The notes below the pieces were generated by a model. The model was not told the DNA's origin and made no database searches. It saw only the letters and a list, made by a program, of their open reading frames with translations. This document shows, piece after piece, positions 11,375-23,500 of a DNA stretch of 64,000 nucleotides; position 1 is the first letter of the stretch; every line of letters begins with the position of its first letter. The DNA comes from Pyrenopolyporus hunteri (Eukaryota > Ascomycota > Sordariomycetes > Xylariales > Hypoxylaceae), in assembly GCA_902806595.1 (NCBI GenBank), contig CADCXC010000038.1, forward strand, positions 62,001-126,000, in the 5' to 3' direction. The translations under genes and the position numbers were made by a program.

Positions 11375-11896
11375 CCGTTGCTTTCTACGTAGCATTCCGC
11401 ATCCCTTCTCGGTTTCTTATTTTTAGCGGAGACCGTACCGTCGTAGTGGATGGGACGTCCTATCAGTATTATGAACCGTGCGGAAGAGTGTGCAGGGCGA
11501 TGGTATTAATCGAAACCCATCCATCGCTGCTCGCTCGGCCTGGGTAGGCCCATGTTAGGAGTCTACGGGTACTATTTAGCGTGCCTCGGATTTATTCGAG
11601 TTTTCTGTGGTGCTCGTTGCATCCTTCTGCATAACATGTATACATACGACTCACCTACCAACCTTTGCATACATGTAGGTACCTATCCTACCTTACGTTG
11701 GGTATTTGCGTAGGGGCTCATTGATGTGCATTCCACATTCTCTCTTAACCTAGAGGGATGTCATAGAAGAATTGTAGGTCCTGACCTGGTTTAAAACTCG
11801 CATCCTTGCTTGTTCTAAGGCGTATACGGTTCTGGAAGCGTTGTCGACCAACGAGGAATATCCTGAGTTATCCTGAGTTGTCCTTTGATAATGACA

Positions 11897-11917
11897 ACCT
11901 ACCTAGGTAGGTACCTA
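11897..11917. repeat. Palindromic CCTA/TAGG repeat
   Basis: The ACCTACCTAGGTAGGTACCT core is a near-perfect palindrome and one of the cleanest copies of the dispersed family. Confidence 0.85.
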
Positions 11918-13138
11918 ATTAACGTAATGTAGGGAGCTTGGAGGGTTTGAGGCTTGTGCTGGATGGGAAGGCAACGATGAAACGTCGATAGTTGACCTTC
12001 ACCTGAAGTAACACGTTCGATCGATGTGGCTGGGTCGGCTGTTGGATTGCGAGCTGTACCTGCATACATAGCATATTACCTATCACGACCCTGGTCGAAG
12101 TCCAAAGAACGACCATGTAGACCAGATGGGCATATATACGAGTGGGTGGAAAACAACAGGTACCTAGGTAGGTGAGATACACAGTAAATGCGTTCGAATG
12201 TTTAAATTTAGATACTCATGCCAGCGGTCGATACTATGGCCAGCCCGACTTCAGACTCGTTCGTTTACCTGCCTGACTGCCTCGCTCGCGGTTTGTCATT
12301 TCAGGCTTGTCAAGCGTAGGTACGCCGGGTCTAACAATTCCGATACGTTACGATACAATCCGTCTCGCATTGTGCGGATTGTGCATCTCGTCTAGCGTTG
12401 CCCAGCTGCGAAGCTTAGGTACAATGTTAGAAGAGATCAGGCAGGATGCATTAGGGTATGCCAGGTGTATTGCACGTACGTGAGCCTTGCATACCACACA
12501 TGCGTTTTACAAACATCCACGGATACTTTAGGTCCACCTCCATGTATTGTATTGTATTGTGCAATACAAGTCGGGCAGTGGGAGAGGCGGTGTATATGGA
12601 AAATGAGTAGGGAGTAGACCGATGACGCTAAGTTAGAAAGCGATGGAGAACTCAAGGAGTCCAATCAGATAGCAGGGAGCAGGCTGGTTAACACCGCTTG
12701 ATTGGAGATTCGAGAAATTGCGCTTTTTAGGTCGACTCCTCCTTTTTCTCAGTGTCGTTCAGCTGGACTGTGTACCCTACATGTATCTACCTACCTACCT
12801 ACCTATACAGTCATTACCTGAGCTACCAATTGTAAGAATCATCCAAGAGGAATGTGATCGTCGAAGTTGCTTAATCGAAGGTATAACCTAACTTGTACGG
12901 TACCTCTATACCTGTTAACCCGCGGCATTGCGGTACGTGTAGATGGGTGCGTATGTAGGTCGAGAGTCATTTGGATCTCGTACAATACCTGCGTGCATAT
13001 ACGCGTGCTTTTTAAAGGAGCAAGCTTTTCGACCGGCGGAGGAAGCCAGTCGTCACCCTAGCAGCAAATAGGAAGCCCCAGGGTTTGCGAAAGGCGCTAA
13101 GCAAAGGCCACTGCTGAGCGTCCGTTATGTAGGTACAT

Positions 13139-13311
13139 ATTGGTAGTATTGACTGTATTGATTGTATTGTATAGGTTGGTTGTATTGGTAGTATTGGTTG
13201 TATTGACTGTATTGACTGTATTGATTGTATTGGTTGTATTGGTTGTATTGACTGTATTGTTGTATTGATTGTATTGTTGTATCGATTGTATTGGTCGTGT
13301 TGATTGTACTT
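13139..13311. repeat. 9-bp minisatellite, GTATTGRYT
   Basis: About 18 imperfect copies of GTATTGRYT (variants GACT, GATT, GGTT, GTT). Because the unit is 9 bp, several minus-strand frames stay open as Asn-Thr repeats. These are not genes. Confidence 0.9.
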
Positions 13312-14762
13312 GTACAATAGCCCGGTACCTGACGGGTCTGTCCCGCAACCGCAGCATCATCATCACCTACATACAACCTTGGAATTCTCCCCCCTTCTCT
13401 TTCCAAGTTCCAACTTTGTCGCTTCCTTCTTTTCCCACTCGCGTTAGGGGGGTGTATCCGCTCGTTAACCCAGGCCAGCCGCATCGCGTCGTTCTCGTAT
13501 CTAGGATATCAAGATTCCTCTTGACGTTCGTCCGCTCTTTCGACACCAATTTCATCAACAGCAAACCGTCATTCATCGTTCACTCCATTTCCAATAGATT
13601 TCGCTCATTTTTAACTACCGCACATTTTTCAACCTCATCATTCGCTTGTACGCATATCAGACAAGACGGCTGCTCTCGCACCGCCCGCGAACATCCCCGA
13701 GCCAACAGCGTCAGACCCGATCTGATCCTCTTGTCCGCGTTGGCATAGCAGCGTTACAGCCTCAAATCCACCTTGGTGATACGGGCAAGATCACATTCCG
13801 CGCCATAGGCCTGGGTAGTACTATTCTATGCGGGATAGCATACCTACGAATTATCGCATATAAGCCTCTGGCTGCTGAATCGTAGTGTTTCTCGGTCGAG
13901 TTGATCTAACCGATCAGCGCTGGAACGTCGAGACAATTATTGCCGGACAATCCGGACGTAATCAATCGTTGCTCAATAACCTCTCTGCCAATTGTGTTTG
14001 TGCTCGGCCGCTATTATCGTCGCTATTATTATCGTCGTCATCATCCTTACCGTCAACATACGACACTACCATCTTACCGTGTCGACGCACTCGTTTCCCC
14101 CTAGGACCGAAGAGCGATACCTTGAGCCTTATATACGTACTTTGTCCATAATTACCGTCCGCGCCGAAGCGAGTGTCTGAAAAATCGATAATCCGCCAGT
14201 CTTATAACCCAGCATCCGATATCCGACACGCCAGCGCCTCCCATCTAGGGGTTCATCCTTACCGGGATCGTGAGACAATTGACAAGCCCCATCTCACTCC
14301 CACCGCAGAAGCATTGCGGCGGATCAGGGGGTCTTCCCTTCTATGTACATACGATCCCAGCTCCGTCTAATTTGGTACCTTCCGAAGGCGTGCTGAACCC
14401 GTCGCCGCACCGTCTCCACGCGACGCCCTATACAACCCCAAAACACGTCTCCGTCTCTGCATTGCTGCTGCTATTCCTGCTGCTATTCCTGTCTACCCTG
14501 CCGGCCTCCGATTCCTTTGCCCGGAGTAGACGGTCGAGAGTCGAACCTCGATCGACAGGACGATTGACAGGACAATTGACAGAACAACCGACAGAGCAAC
14601 ACCTGATCTGTTCTCGACGTTGACGGCGACGCACCTAAACGATCGCTTCGTGTTTAGAACTACGCACAACTCATCCGAGACGACTAAGCAGGGCAAATTG
14701 AACCGCGCCACATCATACGCTCCTTTTACTCCTCTGCTTTGTCCTAACTCTCAAGCCGCTCG

Positions 14763-17100
14763 ATGCTCGATCATGCGATCATGACCTGCGGCGAAGGACG
14801 AATAGACGGGGTCGACCTCGCACTTCCGAGCCCTGGATCACCGCCCGGCATGACCATGTCGGCTATCACTTCTAGAGCGTCGTCCGTACGCTCGTTCAAT
14901 TCCGACGACGGCGACGACGGCATCGCCGCCGACGTCGCCCATTTCGAGGAGATCGGCCTCGACGACGACGTCGCCTCGATCGACCCGTCCCACTTCCGCG
15001 ACGCCCACGCGAAGCCGGCTCCTAACCCGTACAGCATTTCCTTCGCCTCCGACCTCCGCGCCGCCTCCGCGAAGCATGTCGGCCCCAAAGTCCACCCCCA
15101 TTCCCGCGACCTCTCTCGCCCGCGTCCCCAGTTGCGCGCCGTCCCGTCCTTCTCGGGCTCTCGCCGCGGCGCCCCGACTTTGACCGCGCAGTTCCGCGAC
15201 GCCAGCACCCGAAATCTCAGCGCGGGCGTCGGCCCCGAACCCCAGCTGAGCCCGTTGCCCGTCCGCGGCCTCTCGGTACGGTCGGCTTCCTCGATGAACC
15301 TGTCGGATCGCCGCCGAAGCCCTAGCCCCAACGTGTCGGCTCGTTCGCTCAGCCCTCGAGACAACCTGGCGGTGCCGAAGCCGCGACGGAGCAGCTGGCA
15401 GTTAGGCCGCGAGCCGAAGTCGGCCGTCGACCTGGAGAAGGAATGCGACGACGACGACGACGACGACAACATTCCGGACGACCTCATACTCGACAACGTC
15501 CCCCTCTCGCCCCGTCCTCCGATGGAACGGTCGGCCAGCCGCCCGGGCTCGGCCGCGGCGTCCCCCGAACGAAAGCCGAAGGAACGCGTCCGTAGCGTCG
15601 GCAACGGTACGCCGCCGATCGCGGTCGACCAAGGTTGCTTGAAGTCCCCGACGTGGCGGGCGGATTCGTCGCCCTCTACGGACTCGCAGCGATCGTCGAC
15701 GTCGTCTTCGGCCGCCAAAGGTCGCGCCAAGAGTTGGACCGCCGCCATCTCGGAGCTCAACCCCGAAGCGAAGGCTCTTACCGAGAAGCTGGAGGAGCAC
15801 GCCGACGAGCTCGACAAGCACGGCGTGCACCACTCGACGTACGATCGTCCGGCGCCGAAGCCGCGGGTGAAGTCGGCGCTCGCCGAGCTCCCTCCCCTTC
15901 GGCGTACCAACATCATGATCGACCCCTTGCCGGTCTCCAAGGAGAAGGAGGCCGTCCTCTCGCGGACGAGGCCGTCTTGGCTACCGCCGAAGGACCCGGC
16001 GGAGGAGAAGAAGCACCTCAGGGAGTACCAGAGGATGGTGGCGAGCAGCGTCGAGGCGGACAAGAGGCGCGAAGCCGCGCGGAGGGAGAAGGAACGCAGC
16101 AAGGATAACGAGGCCAAGATGCTCATGCGAGTGTGGGAGGACGACGTCTTGAGACGGTGGGACGCCGCCGTCAAGGAGCGGCGCACCCGGGAACTGTGGT
16201 GGAAGGGCGTGGCGCCGCGGAGCCGGGGCGCCGTGTGGTCTCGGGCCATAGGGAACGAGCTCGGGTTGACCGAGACGTCGTTCCAAGCTGCCTTGACGAG
16301 GGCCCGCGAAGCCGAGGACCGTCACGCGAAGGGCAAGCCCAGCGCCGAAGACGAGCGTCGGATGGCCTGGTTCGCGCAGATCAAGGCGGATGTGGAGGAG
16401 CGGACCTGGGCCGACCTCAGGATTTTCCAGGTCGGCGGCCCCCTGCACGAAAGCCTGATCGATGTCCTTCGCGCGTACGCCATGTACCGGAGCGACATCG
16501 GTTACGTATCCGGTTGTAACGTGAGTCTCGCGAACCCCCTCGATCGGCCTGCGCGCTCGCGCTGTGCTGTTCTGTTCTGTTCTGATACGTTTGTGCTAAT
16601 CTAATTCGGCTGTCCAGACCATCGCTGCCATGCTCTTGCTCAACCTTGCCACGCCCGCCGCGGCTTTCGTCGCCTTGGCTAACGTTCTAAACCGCCCGCT
16701 TCCCTTTTCCTTCTACGCCTCCGACGCCGGAGCTAAGGCGTCGGCATTCAACCTGCTTCTTCAGGCCCTGTCCACGAAGTCTCCGCGACTCCACGAACAC
16801 CTGACGAGCAAGGAGCTCGGTCTCGACCCCGAGGCTTACCTTGGCGACGTTTTTGCGTCCTGCTTCACACGCCATCTCAGCCTCGACGAATGCACCCGGT
16901 TGTGGGACGTGTACGTCTTCGAGGGGGACGCAGCCTTCATCCGCGCCGCCGTGGCTCTGCTGCTGGACGTGGAGGTGCCTCTTCTCGGTGCTAAGACGGC
17001 GGCAGAGATACGGAAGGTGCTCGAAGGCAGGAGTAAGCCGGACCAGCAGGAGAAGGTCGACGCGTGGATGGCCAAAGTGCGAGAGGCTGGAAAGTCATGA
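14763..17100 (+). CDS. TBC-domain Rab GTPase-activating protein
   Basis: Predicted GAP that stimulates GTP hydrolysis by a Rab-family GTPase in membrane traffic. Exons 14763-16520 and 16618-17100 (746 aa), with GTGAGT donor and phase-0 join. The first ~400 residues are disordered, rich in Ser, Pro, Arg and Asp. A charged helix (about 420-470, EKKHLREYQRMVASSVEADKR) precedes the TBC domain, which begins near residue 478 (WWKGVAPRSRGAVWSRAIG). The arginine-finger motif is present as IKADVEERTW (Arg547). The second catalytic motif, normally YxQG, reads YVSG here, so the glutamine finger is Ser583. The layout resembles the TBC1D12/14 group (YRSDIGYVxG), but the exact orthologue is not settled. 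The missing Gln may mean altered or lost GAP activity. Confidence 0.88.
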
Positions 17101-18387
17101 TTCGCCTGGTAAACATCTGGTACTCGCCTAGGTAAGTAAGGTACCTACCTAGGTAACCTAAACCAGCGTGGCCTCGAAGCCGGATCAGCCAGGTCTTTAT
17201 CGAAGGCTTTGCACTTGGCCCTTTCTACTCCTCCTTTCATCACCCCCCCTTCTACCTACACCGCACCATCATCGACATACTAGAAAGGAGAGTCAATATT
17301 CGGCGAATCGATTGTGTATATGCGTACCTGGCAATGTTATATCAGGATACATCGCACCGCGATCCGTGTCCCCAGGTCGGCTCAACCCGTTATATCTCAA
17401 ATGAGATGGTAAAGGCGAGCGTGGAGCAGACGGGAAGCGCGGAAAATCCGAAAAACAAACAGCTCGATCTAGTGCAGATGAGCTGTCGAAGGGACAGCCT
17501 TCGGAATGAATCAATCACGAAACGGGAAAAGGAATATAGAATCTTGGAGGCGATGAAGAGGGATGGGAAGAAGGAGTTAATTTCTAGTTACACCTGCCTG
17601 CTTTTACCTGCTTGTCGATTGCCCATACTGCCGCAACCCGCTTATTTTTCTCTTCTTCCCTTCCCGTTTGTCCTCTACCTTTTTCGGTGACGGACGGACG
17701 GGCCCTGCTTTTCGAGTCTGGGGGCGGGAACCGATATAGTTAATTTAACAAACGAGTTATTTGAATGTCGATTGTTCCTCGGTTGCCGTGCTCTGATATG
17801 CTTACGCGCCTCCTGTGCATGGTTTACCGACTGCCATCGCTGAACCTTCGGCTCTTTGATAGGTCACTGCCTCTATTATACCTACCATACGTAATGCCGG
17901 CGCCTACGTGTTCGTTTGCTCGATAAAGAGCAACAAAGCGTTGGTACCTAATGTGATTGGGGGGTGTGACAATGCTCAGCTTCGCGTAATAGTGCATGTA
18001 AGGAAGCCGAAACGACTCGACGTATGTAACCTCTTGGCCCCGTTGGGAGGTACTATCACGCAACTCCCAGAACACGTACATCCAAACAGGTAGCTATATC
18101 TATATTCGCAGCTATATTCGCAAGAATCGCGTCTCCGCAGTACCCCATCATAAGGTGCATGTATCATTGTTACCTACTTCGAACGTAGGTAGGTAGGGAA
18201 CTAGGTAGGTATTCATATACATCCCTCACCATCCCTCACTATCCCTCTCCATGATGGTATCACAAAGCGTAACCTCGTCATTCGAGCAGAAGCAGAAAAA
18301 GAGAGAAACGCCAAAGCTCCCGTCCCGTTTGTGTATATGTATACGTAGCCAAGTTTCGTTTCCTGTATTACCCCCCCAACCGATCCC
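17101..18387. other. Intergenic between convergent genes
   Basis: About 1.3 kb between two convergent genes, with CCTA/TAGG motifs at about 17134-17160 and 18184-18212. No supported gene. Confidence 0.6.
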
Positions 18388-21300
18388 TTAGAGAGAAAAT
18401 CCAAGATCCTCTCTGCGATCGTCCACGAGACGCCCCCACTCGAGCAGTAATCGAAACATGTAAACCTGCATATCCTCCTTCCGGAGCGACCGAAGAGCCC
18501 ACTCGCGGCCCGCCTGCGCGATCTCCTCGGCCTCGGCCAGGCCGGGACCGCCTAGGTAGCTTACCGCGCTCCACAAGTCGCCGAGCCGCACGTCTAGCGG
18601 CACGAAGTGCCTCCACGCGTGGACGCGCTCCTCCCACCAGGTGCGGAATAGGGCCGCGCGGTAAGGGAGGGAGCTGGACTTGAGGAAGGGCAAGAAGCGC
18701 CCGCTGAAGGCGGCGCCGTCGAGGTCGACGAGATGGCGATGCCGCCAGTGCTCCTGGAAGTCGACGGAAGGCGGGGGCTCGGCCGTGGGCGAGCCGTAAA
18801 AGGTGACGTGCTCGGCCCTGCAATCGCGCTCGTCGCAGCGGTCGAAGTTGCCCACGAACGAAACGTTGACGGTGAGGTGGTTTTCCGTGGCAGACGCGGC
18901 TTTGGGGGCGGGAGAGGAGGAGGATGAGGAGGAGGATGAGGAGGAGGGTGGGGAGGAGGGCGTTGCGGAGGATGTCGAAGAGGTGGAGCGCAGCTTGGGA
19001 AATAGGTCCCGCCGCGAGTGGATGAGATTGAAGAGAGATTTGGCCCGGACGGATATCTTCGCCTGGGCAGCCATGTGGACGAATCTGGCGCGCAGAAACG
19101 TCTGCCAAGCGCCGTGGACGGCAAAGCCGTCGGACGAGGCACCGCGCCAGTAGACGCTGTTCGATTTCCGATCCCAGGGGATGCTCTTGTTGTTCTCGAT
19201 CTCGACCTTCTCGCCAAAGTTCCACGGGCTGGGGTACAGTATGTCGGCGAAGTTGCGCAGGCGGCTCTGGCTGAAGACGGGGAACAGCGTGTCGGAGGGG
19301 GCCATGGCGGACGGCGACAGCAGTATCCCGTGCAGGTAGGCGAGGTCGGGCTGGTGGCAGAGGTCGCCGGACAGCGTCCAGTTCGACACGAAGCCGTGCG
19401 TCGTATGCGGGGCGGAGCAGCCCAGGCATTCCGCTTTCCTGTTCCACCACCGATACTTGTTCACGGGAGAATCGGCGGGGCACGTCGGCGAAACCCACTC
19501 GTAGAAGATCTGGCGCTTGGATCTGTCCACAAACCACGGCGACTTCTCGTCCCAGATGCTCTCGTCCGCGCGCAGATAATCCTTCGCCCAAGGCGGTTCT
19601 TGGACCTTGCTAAACGGGAGCAGCTTCCGTTTCGCGCCCAGCCTCGCCCTGGCCTTCAGCCCTCCTTCTACGTACGCCTCCATGCGGTCGAGAGGGACCG
19701 AGATGCGGCACTCGTCGTCGAGGTTGAAGGCGAGCTGCATGTCGGGCAGCCACTGCGCGAAAGGTTCGAGCATATCCTTGGTCACGTCCATCATCCACCG
19801 GTGGGTGCCGCGGATGTGCGGGGATATCTCGATCTTGCCGGCCTCGACGATGATACCGCCCATGGAAAGCGACGGGTGCTCTAGCAGGTGCGTCGTTTTC
19901 TGACGCAGGACGGACGGCGCGGCGCCCCAGAAGGGGAGCAGGTCCGCGTGGATCTGGTCGAACGTGTCGATGACCGGGGATTTGACCGAGGTCGCGAAGC
20001 TGTACCACTTGTCGAAGTTGGGCGGCGGCGGCATGCCGTAACGCTCCCTGTACTCCGAGACCGCCGCCTCGAGCGACCTGCTCTTCCCGGCTCGGGCTAT
20101 CCAGGCGTCCGACTCGCTCCTAGCCTCGGCGATGATCGGGGCCGGGGTAGGCCGGAACCCGCCGGGGCTCGTGAAGATGGTCTGGCAGAAGACCAGAAGG
20201 AAGGCCAGGAGCGCGTACAGGCCGTGCCGATTCCTGGAGACCACGCCCTCGCCAGGCGATTGCAGCTGGAAGGTGGCGGCCTTGCCGACGCGAAACAGGA
20301 CGCCCACGCCCAGGAATAGCCAGATGCCGGTCGCGAGACCCCACCAGTTAGACCAGACCTTGATCATCGTCCCGTCCATGATCCTCCATTGTATGTAGAC
20401 GAAGATGCTCGTCGCCGTGAGCAACAGGCTCACCAGCGTGGCATGCAAGTGGCCGAGCAGGTATACGGCCGAGATTACGGCCGCCGTCACGGCTACGCTG
20501 TCGACGACCAAGTCTCCGACGGCGAGCCAGCTGAGGAAGACGTTCCATTGAAAGTTGGCTCGGTCGAAGGACGACCAGACGGCCAGGAAGGCTAACACGG
20601 CTGCCGAGGACAGGAACAGGGTCCCCAGGAAACGCCAGGTCTTCGGCTGTCCTTCGCTGGCCTGCCGCAGCCTCCCGACGAGCCATATGAAAGCGGCGTC
20701 CAAGGCCAGCGTGACTATCTGGGCAAGGGGTATGAAGCGTTCTATGTGCGCGCCGCCGGGACAGATAGCGCCGGTCGCGCGCTCGGACAGGAGGAGGGTA
20801 TCGGTAGCAGCCAGCCCCCAGACGAGCGCGACCAAGGCATACACCATGAAGGCCGACGACGCGCCCGACTTTCCGCCTTGCGCGTCATGGTTGTATCTCG
20901 GTAGGCGTATGGGTCGCAGCTCGAGGATGTCGTAGACGATGAGGAGGAAAGGGAGAAACGCCTATTTTTGCGGCCATCGGCCAATCAGTCTCGAACTTTC
21001 ATATCATAGAGGCTCGGGGCTAAAACTGAGACGAAGGCTGAGACGGAGACGGGGACGGAGACGGAGATGGAGATGGAGAAGGGGTCGCCAAACCTGAAGT
21101 CCGTCCCACGAGCAGTGTATAGTACGAATAGTCCTCCAATACAAGACGGTGCGAGCGACGAGGCAGAAGAGCAGCAGCGCGAAGGAGGGCGACAAGGATC
21201 GAAGCCGAAGCGAGGAGGATCTGAGGAGCTGGGCGAAGAACGTCTTGGACGAAGCGTTTCCGTTGGTTAACGGCGCGTAGCTCGACTCGGAGCGGAGCAC

Positions 21301-21652
21301 GTATCGGGCGTAGGCGGAGAGGGCGAGGCCGGAGAATAGGAAGGTTAAGATGGAAAAATGGAAGGGCCGTTCTAATACGCTCGAGAGTTAGCGCCGTGCT
21401 GCTTTTTCCTCTGTCTTGGAGCCAAGAGAATTGGCGGGCCGTACCGAAAGCTGCGCTTTTGTAATATCGGGACCAGATGAAGGCGGTACTCAGGCCAAGA
21501 ATGCTGCCCGCGAGTCAATCATTTGGAATTGAGCTTGATTCAAACCGCGAATGAATGGGGAGGGAGGGGGAGATAGGGAGGGAAAATCATCTCGCAGAAC
21601 GCCGCACGCACCAGATAGCTAAGACAACGACTTTCTGCGGCGGCGGCGCCAT
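18388..21652 (-). CDS. Glycosyltransferase family 90 (CAP10-like)
   Basis: Predicted membrane-bound glycosyltransferase of the CAZy GT90/CAP10 type, probably acting in the Golgi/ER lumen on cell-surface glycans; family members include xylosyltransferases. Exons: 21612-21652, 21445-21503, 21094-21371 and 18388-20961 (983 aa). Every join closes in phase, and the joined N-terminus reads as continuous membrane helices (AICILGLSTAFIWSRYY, HFSILTFLFSGLALSAYARY). Roughly the first 330 residues hold many transmembrane segments. The C-terminal two thirds carry the catalytic region: GIIVEAGKIEISPHIRGTHRWMM, the Trp-rich RWWNRKAECLGC, NFADILYPSPWNF and the conserved NSVYWRGASSDG. A Ser-rich insertion (SSPPSSSSSSSSSSSP) interrupts the C-terminal domain and is encoded by a GAG/GAT purine repeat near 18911-18965. 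It is tail to tail with the TBC gene. Confidence 0.9.
21028..21081. repeat. GAGACG hexamer repeat in GT90 intron
   Basis: Imperfect GAGACG/GAGATG hexamers fill much of the third GT90 intron (20962-21093). Confidence 0.8.
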
Positions 21653-21835
21653 CCTGAACGGGTCTGGCGCGTATAGCCCAAGCGAGAGACGGGTGTGTTC
21701 GTCGACGAATGCGCGCACTCGATTCTTTTCGAGCAAAGGCACACGGCTTCAATTCATGACGACGGGCAGGTTAGCTCAGCTAGTTGTGCGAAAGTCGGGC
21801 GAAGGCCATGACGACTGCGACGAGTTATTATCCGT

Positions 21836-21967
21836 TGTAGTATCCGTGTAGTATCCGTGTAGTATCGCGGCGCAGGAATAGGCAGGCTGGACGAAGTTGA
21901 CTGAGACAACGATGTGCCAGTGCCAGTGCCAGTGCCAAGGCGAAGGCTAAGGCTAAGGCTAAGGCTA
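21836..21967. repeat. Cluster of three short tandem repeats
   Basis: Three unrelated arrays lie close together: an 11-bp GTAGTATCCGT unit (about 3 copies, 21836-21867), TGCCAG (4 copies, 21914-21937) and AAGGCT (about 4 copies, 21944-21966). Confidence 0.85.
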
Positions 21968-22429
21968 TTCGGTACCTTAGTATGGACGGGGGAAGCGCCC
22001 ATTCCTTTTCTGGCCTCGCCAACGCAACGGGACAGTGAAGAGGCGAAGAGGCGACGAGACGGACGAGCGAGTCGAGAATCGGAGGCTCAGGCTCAGGTTT
22101 CTTGGCGGGGGAGGGATTACGAGAAGAGCGATGAAGGAGAACGGCAACCCGGCACAAGATGAGGATTATGCATGCTTAAGGTTTCTGATCCTTCCCAGCA
22201 TCTGCTTGTATAGGGCCAGGGCTCGGACGGCAAGAGAGGAGATCCCGACTGATTGGATGCGGACGGACCGGGATGTTGCGCAGCGTATCTTGTATAAGTA
22301 CCAGGACGGTACGCGCTGGAACTCTTGGCTGTCAGCGCTATCCGATTCCTCGCTCGACCGCTAACCCAGATAGGTACTACCTACCACAGCGGCAACCGGT
22401 GAGTGTAGACAACGGTTGTATATTCAAAA

Positions 22430-23060
22430 ACGATTTCTTAATAACATAAATTTAGTTGGACGGCAATCGTTTTTCCTACGGCAACGATTTCTTATATAAA
22501 ATGGAAATAATTCTTTTATTATTTTTTTTTTTTTTTACGTTACTACGGTTACGGAACGACTATATAATCACCTACCCAAATACCCACCTAGGCAGGTACT
22601 TAAGTACCTACCTAAAATACCCTACCTTATAAAAATTTAGAAACCTAGAAGGAAACCTAGAGACTTAGAGACCTGGAGACCTAGAGACCTAGACTTAGAA
22701 GGAGACTTAGAAAGAGAGACCTGGAGACCTGGAGACCTGGAGACCTGGAGACCTGGAGACCTGGAGACCTGGAGACCTGGAGACCTGGAGACCTGGAGAC
22801 CTGGAGACCTGGAGACCTGGAGCTGGAGGGAGACCTAGAAGGAGACTTAGAAATATCTTAGAAGAAAGAAAAAAAAATCGAACGTAAAGTTGAAAGATAA
22901 TTTCTTTATATATTATATTATTACACAATATTTACGCGTCGTAATATTAGAAATAAAAATAAAAAACGCGTAAAATAATGAGAAATCATTTCTTAAAAAA
23001 TAACGTTTTTTTATAGCCAACGTTTTCTAGGTATACAATCGTTTTTCATTCCCATAATTT
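22430..23060. repeat. AT-rich island, possible relic element
   Basis: The sequence switches abruptly to AT-rich with long A and T runs. Variants of AACGATTTCTTA and CAATCGTTTTTC recur at both ends in direct and inverted orientation. No coding sequence is visible. It could be the remains of a transposable element altered by RIP-like mutation, but no element type can be named. Confidence 0.45.
22715..22822. repeat. 8-bp minisatellite, GAGACCTG
   Basis: About 13 near-perfect copies of GAGACCTG. It is flanked on both sides by degenerate relatives (GAGACCTA, GGAGACTTAGAA) from about 22640 to 22860, as if the array expanded from a less regular ancestor. Confidence 0.92.
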
Positions 23061-23500
23061 GCCGCTACGGTAGGCATCCACGATGCAACGTACGGATCCG
23101 TATAATTGATACGATACCGTATCATATATCATTAACATGAAGCTTTCCAAGTATTCGAGTGGTGGGACCTTGACCTTGTATAATAAACTCTACTGTGAGT
23201 ACCTACGCAGGTGTGAGCGTACCTAGTTTTAGTGGTATTCTAATGTAGGTAGGTACAAACAGGTAGCACAAATTTGCTGATTAGACGCCATGGCCGAGTC
23301 ATCTTCCTCCAGCCCACGACCCCACACTTTTGTTCTGTTTACCTAGTCGTCCAGGTCGAATACCCCGTACCCATTACCCCAGCGAAATGAATACGATAAC
23401 TTAACGAACAGCTTAAGATAGACCTAGACCTGGGGCTAGCCACGCTTCGTCTACCGGCCTCTATCCGACGGACTCGACGCTTTCCCGTCTACCAGCCATC

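Larger units (their letters stand above)
11097..14762. other. Long intergenic region with repeats, no gene seen
   Basis: About 3.7 kb between eIF3b and the TBC gene. It holds many CCTA/TAGG motifs up to about 13,135, a 9-bp minisatellite at 13139-13311, and a TTCTAGAA cluster at 11353-11374. From about 13,380 to 14,760 those motifs stop and the plus strand becomes pyrimidine-rich. I read this as the probable promoter and long 5' leader of the TBC gene. No open frame has convincing coding character. Confidence 0.55.
21653..23500. other. Repeat-rich intergenic region
   Basis: About 1.85 kb. It holds GT90 upstream sequence, short tandem repeats (21836-21967), and an AT-rich island with an 8-bp minisatellite. 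No gene is supported. Confidence 0.6.

Noticed and set aside
13139..13311. CRISPR-like regular repeat
   Set aside because: The repeat is 9 bp with no spacers, in a eukaryotic nuclear context; it is a minisatellite.
13012..13484. Asn-Thr-rich open frames on the minus strand
   Set aside because: They arise from the 9-bp minisatellite, which keeps frames open by periodicity.
14771..16249. 492-codon open frame antisense to the TBC gene
   Set aside because: Shadow of the disordered Ser/Pro/Arg-rich exon on the other strand; no domain or splice context.
21760..21830. A-box-like GGTTAGCTCAGCTAGTTG
   Set aside because: Resembles a tRNA D-arm, but no B-box follows within a usable distance.
22707..22928. 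Repetitive SPGLQVSR open frame on the minus strand
   Set aside because: Direct translation of the 8-bp minisatellite; no start context or homology signal.
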